Shown here in pieces: positions 52,797-62,966 of a DNA stretch of 64,000 bases. The position numbers and the translations under genes were made by a program. The notes below the pieces were generated by a model. It was not told the DNA's origin, made no database searches, and saw only the letters and a program-made list of their open reading frames with translations. Position 1 is the first letter of the stretch. Every line of letters starts with the position of its first letter. This DNA comes from Toxoplasma gondii ME49 (lineage: Eukaryota > Apicomplexa > Conoidasida > Eucoccidiorida > Sarcocystidae). Location of the stretch: contig NC_031467.1 in assembly GCF_000006565.2 (NCBI RefSeq), forward strand, positions 124,001 through 188,000. The letters run 5' to 3'.

Positions 52797-55700
52797 CTAC
52801 CGTCCACCGAAACCGCCTCCTGCGCCTCGTCGTGCTGCTCGCGAAGACGTCCCTGATGGTCGACTCTGAGAAGTCCTGAAAGCATGTCTTCTCTCTGCAT
52901 GCTCTGGGAGGCCTCTCTCGGCGACAGGAGGGCGATGCGGCGAGGAAGAGAAAGCACTTGCAGAAGAAGACGCAGACGTTCGAGCAGCAGAGAACGTCGA
53001 GTTTGCGGAAGCGACCGTTCGCGCCGGTGCCTCACTGCGTCTGCCCCAGTGCGCGCCGCCTCTGCGCAACTCGCCTCTGCAGAACGTGCACTCACTCAAG
53101 AGGAAACTTTTTCAGAAGAAAGCCGGAAAGATGGAGGCGAAACCGAGAAGCAGCGAACGGGGGACGGGGGGCGGTTTAGAAGAAGAGCATAGCACGGAGA
53201 CGGAGAGAAAACAGAGGTCCGACGACAGCAGAGCACATTTCCCGAGAGAAAAGAACGATTTTCGCGTAAAAGGCGCGCAGTACCTGTGGTCAGAACGGTC
53301 GCCGTCTTTATGGCGCATCCACTCATTTGCCCTTCTCACATCGCTCTGGACCTGCTGCATGCTGTAGCCATCTGGGATGCCTCCGCGGTCAGGCACCGGA
53401 CCGATGATCAACGTCTTGATCGACAGAACTGGCTTCGCAGGCTCAGCACTCGAAACTGGACGCGACAGACGCGCCGTCAACAGATCTCTGCATGCACAGC
53501 AGTCGAGACGTACACAGAGACATACACCGCCAAACAGCGAGAGAAAGAGAGAAAGGGAAAGAGGGAAAGAAGAGACAGGCGAGACATAGGAACAGGCAGA
53601 AAAGTTGACACAGATAGATAAATATAGATGGATAGACATTTTGACACAGATAGATAGGCACGGACATTGATACACACACAGACAGAAATGAAGAGAGAGA
53701 TCTGTTTTGAACGCTGTGGTAGAGGAGAGAAGAATCGAGTCCTTAAGAGCGTCCAGACGGCTTTCTTCAGCCGACCTGAAGCCGCGCTAATCGGTGAAAG
53801 ATGAAACGCAGAAGAATTACGCAGCAAGCGCCCTGGAGGCGCATCGCCCACCGACGCGCATCGAACGCATCCTGAGGTGCAGGTCCACCCGCGTTGCATG
53901 TTTGTCTCGTCAGCGTCGGATGAATCTGCATCTGCAGTTTTTCGCAGCCTCAGAGACAGCGTTTTTCCTTTCCGAAGACGAGGTGCACTCATCACAGATG
54001 CCGACTGTTTTGACAGGCGAATATTCGCCTTCAAAACGCAAGAAACGTTTCTCACTTTTCAACCGCGAAGACGTCAAACAAATTGACGTTCTTGTTCAAG
54101 TGCTTCTCTCGCCATGTCATCATCCCCTGCAGCAGGGCCGCGATTGCAGCTTCGTGGTCCTGAGAAATCCCCAAAAAACCGAAGATCCAGACTGCCGACG
54201 ACGCCTTCCCCTCTTCTGTCTTTTCAACATCCATGCCTCGCAGACCCCATAGCAATTTCGACATGAACAACAAGACAAACATAAACATGCATGCAGTGAA
54301 CACACGCGTATATTCAAATCTGTCGTGCAACAAAGCAATGACTTCACATGTATGCTCTGCATTCACAGCGTTACGGATATGCAAACAACGTAATGAATGC
54401 AGATGATGAACAAGCGCGTATACATGTCGTACACTTAGACAAATGCATGTATGCAGATAACATTTTTTCATGTATCTCAAACTGCATGTCGAGTGAATGC
54501 ATGCAAACCTACATAAATATATATATATATATATAAATATATATGTGATTTTGGATCTTAACGAGGACAGAGAGAGAACTGAGTGGAGCAAAGATGCGTT
54601 CATATGGACGCAGCACCTGAGGAACTGCACACTGGACTCTCTACGTTAAGTTCGATTGCTTGCTTTCTCGATGTAAGCAAAGTAAAGCAACCCAAGCGAC
54701 CAGGCGGCGGGTGAGTTTCACAGAGCTGCTTCGGTTTTTTAGACAGTTCTTCCGTGTTTCGCTGAGAGACTCGCTGAAGCGCGCGCGTCGCCGTCGGCAC
54801 CTACCGCTGCGCGCTTGGACCACAGGAAGGCCTGGACAGTCACGTCGAGGCGTCGAAGCATGGCGCGACGTCTCAGCAGATATTCTTTCTCGAGTACGTG
54901 TGTGATCAGCTCCAAGTTCTTGAGGAGCGAACTCCGATCTGCATCGTTCACTGGCAAGGCTGGTACCAGCGCATGCGCGCTCGCGGGGACAGGGCCCTCG
55001 GCAATCTGAGCGCGAAAAGAAAAGAAGCGAAAATACGGGGAAAAAGACATACTTGAAGCGGAAGACGCACAAGACAAAAGAATTTACAGAGCAAAGACTC
55101 GAGAAGACGCAGAGCGATGAGTTGAAGTGGACAAGGAACAAGAGAAACAGAAAAAACACTGGATGCTCCCCAAGAAAAAAAATACACTCCAGAGAGACCA
55201 ACGCACTGGAAGTCAAACAAATAAACAGTGGTGAAGGTAGTAGCGACACAATGTCCCCCACAAGCGCTGGTCAAACGCAAGACGCCCTCGAAGCCGTTCT
55301 TTCTACTCGGAATGTCAACCACAGCTGAAAAGAAAAACGCAGTGAAAAAGCCAAGCGAAAATCGAAGCGAAGAGAAAAATGGAAAGAGGAAAAAAACTGA
55401 AAGAACAACTGAAAAAAGAGTAAAAATAAAAAAGGGGAAAGTGAGAAACGGAAAAACTGAAAAAAGAAAACCATGAAAAAAAGAGACTTGTAAAACCATA
55501 CCTTTCGAGCAGCTTGCGCAAAGTGACCCTTCTGGACTGCCTCATGCAGAGACGAAAAGTCGGTAGAAAGTCCGACAGATCCGCAGATAGTTTTTATCGC
55601 CTCCAAACTTGCATGCGCCTGCTCCGCCGCCTCAGCCTCGGGTGTACATACACTCCCGAAGTTCGCAGCACTCGGAACGGACAGCGCCGCCGAGAGGCGC

Positions 55701-57237
55701 TTTTTCGCGACGAGGCGGCACGACTGCAAATCTGCGAGAAGGTTGTCTGTTTTAAAAAATGAAGAGCGAGAACACAACGAGTACATAAACAGAAGGAAAA
55801 AGAGTGACCAGATGCACGTAATACTTGCCTGTACATATATATATATATATATATGTACATATATATATATATATATATACTGCTGGACCTAGATAGATAA
55901 ATAGATAGACAGTTACATTGGTATCTGCATGTATGCGTATTTTTGAATTCCTGCATGCATAAAAGTAACTCTAAATGTCACTGGAATTCCATGCATGCAC
56001 CTTGCAGGGTAGACTTCGGTTGCGCTGCATGTGTCTTGTGAAGTTCATTGGAAGAGTGAAGAGAACGCCCTCAGCGGCGGGAGTGCAGCTTACAAAGCAG
56101 AATTCGTTTCAAGGCAAAGTCGGCGAGAGCCTCTCGCGTCAACAATTCTGGGAGACGATACCCTGAGGAACAAATGCAGAAACGGAGACTCCCGTTCACC
56201 TAATCTGAGGCTGCCGGTCACGCTTGAAGAGTTTCTGCGGTGCTGCAGTCACGAGGAACCCCCTTTGTCTTGAGTTTTCCTCGCGCATGCAGTCAAAAAA
56301 AGACAAGCGTCAAGCAATTGCCCGCCTTCTTGTCAGACAGAATATATTCCACTTGGCGACGTGCTTAAATCGGCGTCGTCATGGGGTGTACATACACTCG
56401 GCGTCGCAGCACCGGCGGCAATTTTGAGTGCCAGCGCTGCGATCCTTGCAGTTATCTTCTCTGCAAGAAGAACCGGTGAAACATTTGAGCTTTTCCAGAG
56501 ACGCCCGACGAGAAACTATCTTGTGTCTCCGTTCCTCTTTCTCTCTGTCGCCTTCAGCACAAGAAAATCGGATTTTCGTGAGGAGCACCCGCAGAGCGAT
56601 TCCTCTTCGCAGGTGTGGAGCGTCGAAGACGAGTCAAGTTGAAGCATCTGGCGAAGTGAAGCAGCGACTTTCCGATGGAGAGGTGCAAACCTCAGACTGA
56701 TTTACTGAGACATGGAACAGAGAGTTGAACTCTTCACGACAGTCTCGAGAATCGAACACAGCGCCTTGTTCACAGGTCGCACTGGGAACGACGTTCGACA
56801 GCTGCGCCTCTCCTAACTGGCTTCGCACTCAACGAGAGGCAGAAAACATGAAAAGCCTTGATTCAGCGTAACACAGGAAAGGACGAGTTTCTTGATTGAA
56901 CGAAGGCATGCTTCCTCTAGAGTTCTTTCAGCGATCACTTGGCTTCTCCCGAAATCGACGAAGCCCAGCTGGGGTGGACGACGAAGTTAAAAAGTGCGTC
57001 TGCACCTCTCCTTAAAAACGGAGTGGAGCTCTGCCGCGTCTCACCTCGCGATCTGACGAAGGCGATGAAATCTTTCGCGTCGAAGTCGTCCACACACCCA
57101 CCTTCAAGCAGCGCGACCTCTCTGAGGATCTGCAGAAAGCGAAGGCGCAGGACCGAGACTGGTGGAAACAATGGGTGAGACCTATCGACAGCCGGATCTC
57201 CTTTTCTCTGACGACAGTTCCTCCTCGCCGCTAGCAT
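52797..57237 (-). CDS. FAM98-family protein (9 exons, about 492 aa)
   Basis: In animals FAM98 proteins belong to the tRNA ligase complex with RTCB, DDX1 and others, or act as RNA-binding partners. Exons: 57237-57045, 56827-56706, 56242-56200, 56162-56094, 55746-55502, 55005-54805, 54159-54056, 53487-53284 and 53094-52797; every phase agrees and the total is 493 codons with stop. Family signatures in order: LREVALLEGG near the start; SLRLGYRLPELL and ALKRILLYNLLADLQSCR; SLEAIKTICGSVGL; the hallmark YLLRRRAMLRRLDVTVQAF; NLFDVFAVEKDLLTARLSR; IIGPVPDRGGIPDG; and an Arg/Gly tail ending AARRGAGGGFGGR, like the RGG tails of FAM98A/B. The order and spacing match human FAM98. The acceptors at 56827 and 53094 are TTGAG rather than pyrimidine-CAG but keep the frame. 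The N terminus is least sure: ATG 57237 is in frame, or the exon may begin at 57158 after CCACCAG with an unseen first exon. Confidence 0.85.
55835..55885. repeat. TA microsatellite in a FAM98-like intron
   Basis: Two TATATA runs separated by GTACA, in the intron between exons 56162-56094 and 55746-55502. Confidence 0.85.
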
Positions 57238-57391
57238 GACCGCATGCAAAAACAACGCAGACAAGTTACAGCTGTCGCGCGGTGGAGGGAGATCGAATGG
57301 AGAAGAGTCTCCCTCTCCGCAGAAATTTCTCGACAGAAGCTCCTTTTTCTTTCTATTTGCTCTGCCGGAAGACATGCGACACAACAGAAAG

Positions 57392-58514
57392 TCAGGACGA
57401 ACGAGGAACGCGAAGAGCGCCTACTTCTCCTGCAGCGGGGAAACGGTGAGTTTCTGCGACCCCCACTCCACAGTGTCTCAGGAAACGGCTCGAAAAAACG
57501 CAACACCGCATGAGTTCCAGGAAAAAGCGTTCCGCTCGCAGCCTGTGCGTTACCTTCAAGAGCACAGCGAGTTGCCTTGGCTTGCGGGAGAACTCGCCAG
57601 AAGATGCTGCGACGCAGAAACGGCGGACAGCTCTGTCTCGTCACAGAAACAGGAAACGGAGACAGACGTACCTGTTCCACCACTGAAAAGTAGCAGCAGT
57701 CCTGCAGAAGCAAGAGCACCTCTTGCTGGCTGTACTCGGACGTTCGCCTGCGGTGTACATACACGGGGACAGCCACACACCTTGGGACCGAAAAGAGAGA
57801 AGAAAGGCGGAGGAGAGGTTTTCTTTCCCAACGAACTCACCCGCAAACATCTAGGAGGACTGGGACCTGAGGATGGATTTTTTCAAAGACACTCCCCCAA
57901 AATCGACATCGAATGGTCTGAACTGTCGCATCGAGGTGACAGTATGGAAGTCTCTCAAGCGTGAGAAGAGCGCAGCTTTTCAAAATGCCCCAGATAAAAT
58001 CTGAAGAAGACCAAAGAACAGGAAGACTTCCTTGTGATCCAGTGGGCGTCGAGCGTGACGACTGAGTGAAGCGCGTAGAGGCTGGAGAAGACTTGTGCGA
58101 AAGGAGAGACGGAGAGCAGACGCATGGAGACTCCAAATCGTTCACACGAGGAGGAAACAGAACCGGATCTGCAGAGACGGCTTGCAGCGCGGAAAGCATC
58201 GTTCGAGATAACGTGGAAGAAGCCTTCAGCTCTGAGGCAGCGTCTTCACTTTTCTAGAGAAGGAACGCGCAGAGCGGCAGGCCAGCGCCGGCACACGACG
58301 CAGTGAGAGGTCGCACTGCGTTTACGCAGAAAGGAAAATCGCGGTCGCATGCATGAGAGAGAAGCCGAGAAAACGAGGAAGCGAACGACGTGTGTGTTCT
58401 TCTCCACCTCTTGCAGCTTCCAAACGATTCTCACCTGCCGTTGATTCTCTCGTAGCATGCTACGAGAGAGCTTTGCAGTTCATCGACGCCCACAGGCGGC
58501 CTGAGAGAATCCAT
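57392..58514 (-). CDS. Putative small helical protein (4 exons, 136 aa), unrecognised
   Basis: Exons: 58514-58435, 57951-57841, 57729-57672 and 57553-57392. The start is ATG 58514 (MDSLRPPVGVDELQ). Donors are strong (AG/GTGAGA, GG/GTGAGT, CAG/GTACGT) and all phases agree, ending in TGA. The product has helix-like segments: SSLVACYERINGR, DATVQTIRCRFWGSVFEKI, PQVPVLLDVCGQQEVLLLL, and VTHRLRAERFFLELMRCC with paired cysteines. I recognise no family. The second and fourth acceptors (GAGAG, TTGAAG) are not the best type, so exon edges may shift. It sits head-to-tail about 155 bp upstream of the FAM98-like start, unusually close for this genome, so the two could be one longer gene. Confidence 0.45.
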
Positions 58515-61484
58515 CTGTGCTGCGTTTCGGATTCTTTAGGGTCTGTGTCTCTCGTTTTTCGCGGAAGAAAAAGTGCCGCCTTGTCTCCTTGCGCTCGGAC
58601 GCTTTTGGGAAGCTGCGCTGACACCTTGGCAGGGTCCGGCTTCCTAAGACAGAAGAAGACCTCGAGAAGAAAACGTCCACTGGCAGAGCGGAGGAGACCC
58701 GACGAGTTCGCTTTGCTCATTTCTTCTCGGCGTTGCGGAACTGCACATTTGCGAGAAGTTGAGGAAAGGCAGACGGGACCGGGAAAAGAGCGACGAGCAG
58801 CTGACGCATGCGCTTTGCTCGGTTCCAGAAGAGACGACTCGAAACGGCGGACAGCTGTTCGCGAAAACAGCAACATGACGCCGAAGAAGGCTTTGAGAAA
58901 CGCGACTCAAATGTCACCTCGAAGTCTAATTTCCAGTGAGAGAGGCGCGGAGACGTCACGGATGTTGGGAGCTTTCCGGTTTCTGAGGCTACGCCAAGCT
59001 CTTTGTCTGCATGCACCGAGAGTGCGTGGTTTTTGAGGAGGTTCTTGCTATTTCCTTCAGCGACGTTTTAATTGAGCTGGGAAACCTGGCCATATTTTAG
59101 TTCGAAGCGCCACGTCGCTCTTGGTACTTTCGTCTTCACAGCGAAAGAAGTGGAACTCTGCGTGTGTTTCCGAAGAGGCAGAAACAAGCACATCGTTCCG
59201 CAGCGAACTCCGTTTGGAGGTTTTCCACGGAAGAGTTCTCGACTGGCTTGGCTGCTCAGAGTCGACCCGCCAGCGAAGAAGGCGTGGCTTCTCCAGCAGT
59301 TTTCTGTCCTCATCGGCAGGATGGTTTCTCGCGTTCTCGAGTCACTTCGACGCTCGGCAACGACCGTCCATGTGACCTACGTCTTTGCCGACGACTTTAA
59401 CGGGGCGTCGGGAAAGCAGTCCTGAGCACACAGACTCGCACGAAACGAAAAACCTGACGCGTTCACGCGTATCGGAAAGGAAACTGGACTGAAAGCCCCG
59501 ACACAAGTTTCTGTCGTTTGCTGCGGACTCCCAAGTGAGTCACTGGGCGACCTGCAGCGGGCACCACGCCGGTGACTGCCATAATTAAAGACTTAGCATT
59601 CCCCCATGTTTCTTTTCGAATCCGCCTTCGACAGGTCGAACCGTCGGCCCGGGAGGAAGAGCGCACAACCTTCCAGTTTACTAAAGCGTTGAATGCAGTC
59701 TAAAAGAATCCGTAGACAGATGTCGAAAGTGTAGCTCATCCCCCTGTTTGAATAGTCACGGGCCGGAACTATTGCCTGCAAGTCCGGTCCTCCACTTCTC
59801 CTGGAAAGTTCACTTCAGAAAAGACGCCCTGACGCACATACTTTCTCAGTTGAGATGCGAAAGCTTCCAGTCACCACTTGCTCGTGAGACAACACAAAAA
59901 TGCAAGCGGGGCGACAGCGCCCCTGTTTGCTGGTCTCGGACGGAGCATTGCTTTTCCCCTGCACACTCGTGACGAGGCGAGCGCTCCGTCACCAGCATCA
60001 GTGGAGGAATACTCGGACGATGGCAAAGTAGGGCCAGAGTTTGTAACTCACACTTACGCACGATTTGTCCACTTTCCAGGCCGCGGGGAAAAGTTGTCAA
60101 AATCTCTGCCGTTTAGATAAGCGTCAGAAGCATCTTGTGCATTTGCTGGCGTTCAACATCGAGTTAAAGAAGGAACAGCGGGATGGGGGTGCTGGGCCGT
60201 GTATGTGGCAACTGCACTTGCGGTGTCGTACGCCTTTTAGTCCACTCGAGTCAAAAAATGCGTCGCTGCATGGGGCGGCGTTCACCTCGAGTTCGGACGT
60301 CTCACCGAGTGCCGTACTTCCTCTCACTTCTCCTTCCCACAGCTGCCACCTTCATCAGCTCGGCGGACATGCACTTTGCGCAGACGAGGTCTTCCTCGCC
60401 TTCTCATCTCCGTCAAGTGATGAGACACGGATGCGGCATCCGTCGCGAGTGTCTGCTTCCTCGGAGCGCGGTAACCGGCAGACGAAGAGACAGCTCGCCC
60501 CGGCTGCTCGGGAGGAACATTCGACAGTCAAACAACCTGCGAGTCGAGAGCTGCATCTGCCTGGATGAAAGAGCGGCGAAACTCTCAACTCCGCCGTCAA
60601 GAAGGGAAAAGCCATAGCCTGCGCGTCTACTGTAGGCATCGCACTGTCAGTAGACACGGTCCCTAAGCAGAAATCAAGATGCCTCCAGCTGTGAAAGGAC
60701 GTCTGATCGACTAAACACAGACATGCTAGTAGAGTCCCGACGCTGCTCAAGTGGTGTCTCCAGCTGTGAGACTGACTCGGGTTAAATGGACAGATCCTGG
60801 AGAGGAGAACTGCCGTCATGGGCGGGTTCCTCCTGTGGCTATAGGAATATACATTTTACCGTGGAGTGGTGGCTGATCTGTCGGCGCATGCAGTTTTTCG
60901 AGGCTTCAAGGTTTGAATCGAGTTCAGCAACTGTGGCTTGAAAAGGAGTGGAGACGAATGAAGTACGGAGGAGGCCAAGGTTGAGATGCAGAAGCGGCGA
61001 CAGAGTCTGCTCGCAGTTCTTGTCATGTCGTAAACTACTGCGGTGGTCTGTGTTTTCAGCTTCTTTCGTCGCATCAGTGTCGTTGAAGTATTCTGAGTCG
61101 TTTCCTTACTAGAATGCCTCTAGAAACCTGCGCCGATTCCTCTTCTCTAACTATTCTGGATGTTCGAGAGACGGATATCGACGTTCGTGTCCGGCAGTCA
61201 TTACCGAGAGACTTATCTCGTCGTTTGTGGGTCTGATGAAGCCGCGTAACGGAAAAGTGCATGCTGGCGAGAACTGGCGAAAAAAAAAGACATAGGGACG
61301 CTATCCAGTGCGGTGACGAAACGACAGGCTGTCTCCGCCTCATAACTGGACTGTCTCTGCCATTCTCTTTGAGTCTTGCAGACCTCAATCAGCAACGGAT
61401 CACTTCACTCACAGCAGAGTGTGCGCAGTAAGCACGGTTTTGCTTGCAAACAGCCGAACTCTATTCTTTCTATTCTTTGTACAG

Positions 61485-61655
61485 TCAATATACATTTCTT
61501 TATTTGCAGCCGAAATACATCATTTTATAGGCAATATCCACTTCTATATTTGCAGGCGAAATATACTATTTTATAGGCAATATACATTTCCTTATTTACA
61601 GGCGAAATATACTATTTTATAGGCAATATACATTTCCTTATTTACAGGCGAAACA
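61485..61655. repeat. 46-bp AT-rich tandem repeat, about 3.5 copies
   Basis: CGAAA recurs at 61511, 61557, 61603 and 61649, exactly 46 bases apart, in units carrying TTTTATAGGCAATATACATT and a TATTTACAG or TATTTGCAG end. Each unit therefore ends like a splice acceptor. Confidence 0.92.
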
Positions 61656-61895
61656 TCTTCTTTTGCAGGTATGCTGTCCTAAGCGCGTTTTCACTGTTTG
61701 TGGCCGTGTATTTAACTTTCGTCTCTTGCAAAGAGCTAGAGGCACTGTTTCTTCTGTTACAAACACTCTACAAGGTTTTCTTTCCTTTGCAGGGAGTTGC
61801 AGAGATATGCGCTTGTACCGGACGCTTCTGTTTCCTTCCTGGACTGCTCGCCAGGACGTTAGTGGCCGAGCGACTTTTCTCTTGCGAAAAGTCGG

Positions 61896-61909
61896 GGTGT
61901 CTCGACACC
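61896..61909. repeat. GGTGTCTCGACACC palindrome-like dyad
   Basis: A CTCG-centred member of the recurrent dyad family, about 1.06 kb upstream of the lipase ATG. Confidence 0.8.
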
Positions 61910-62966
61910 TCCGACGCACAGTTAGCTGTGCGGCCCAAGTCGTGACTCCAACTTTTTCTCTGTCAACGTCTTTCAACGTCGTCAGATTTGCCTCCGATTT
62001 CTGTTGAGACCTCATCCTGCAGCCGCGGGCACTCGCCGCTTCTTCTCGCCGAATTCCGGGGAAAACAGACGCCGGACGCCTCGAGAGCTTGCAGGCCCTC
62101 TCCGTCGCAGAGTGCGCCCGAGCATGGGCGCTGTTTCTGTTTGGAATTGCCTCTTTCTTTTGAGGATTCCCTACTACCTTTTCTGCTTCTTTCTCGGGGA
62201 AACAGTTCGCTGCGAAGAAGACTCTACTGTGCCTTTCCTTGAGACGGGCTGATGCCTTCGTCTTTGACTCTCGAAATCTCCACCCCCGCGTCTAGCGTTT
62301 TTGGGGTGTCTCGAGCTCGTGGAGCCGTCGTTTTTTCGCCATGTTTGATCAAGGCGGTGTACACGGGTGAAAATGTGTTTTTCGCGTTTTTCAGAAACCT
62401 TTCTAGAACTCCCTTCCGTGTCTCTCTCCAGGATTTGCTTGGGGCTGGGGCGCGGGACACAGACGTGACTGCAGATGCAAGTTTTTTGCGCGATTGTCTC
62501 GGCGCCTCGTCAGGTTGTTTTTCCGCTCGTTCTCCCGAATGTTCGACGTTCTCCTTCTCGCACACTCCAAATTTTTCCTCTTCCTGTCTCGGCCAAAGTT
62601 ACGCTCGTTCGCCTGCGTCTTCCGGCCGCGTACACAGTAGCCCGCGAGTGCTAGCTTTAGTCTCGGGGGCAGGCGGCTGCCTCCGCAGCGGGACTCGAAA
62701 AACGACTTCTCGGCTTTTCCTCTTGCAAGAAGAGAAATGAAACTTATTCCGTTGGCGCGCGCTTCCTCCAGAGAATTTTCCAGAAAATCACCCGGGAGCG
62801 TTCGCGCCTGAGCCCCTAGCGTTCCTTCCCCTGCCCTGCGTGTGCGTATGGACGCCGTCCACCGCGCCAGTCAGAGAGAAGACGAAAGGTTTTTTTCTCA
62901 GAAAACGAGGCGCTCTTCCTGCGAGCAGTGTGTCGGCTTCTGCGGCCTGACCGCGTATTCAGCAAG

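Larger units (their letters stand above)
58515..62966. other. Divergent intergenic region upstream of the lipase
   Basis: Apart from a 46-bp tandem repeat and one dyad palindrome I see nothing supportable here. Frames at 58.35-59.04 kb (+) and 60.07-60.6 kb (+) are Arg/Ser-rich without domains, and the first overlaps the start exon of the small minus-strand gene. The stretch should hold promoters for that gene (leftward) and the lipase (rightward). Confidence 0.45.

Noticed and set aside
57236..57964. A 242-codon plus-strand frame over the small minus-strand gene
   Set aside because: It has no domain, whereas the minus strand gives four phase-consistent exons with good donors. The choice is not certain.
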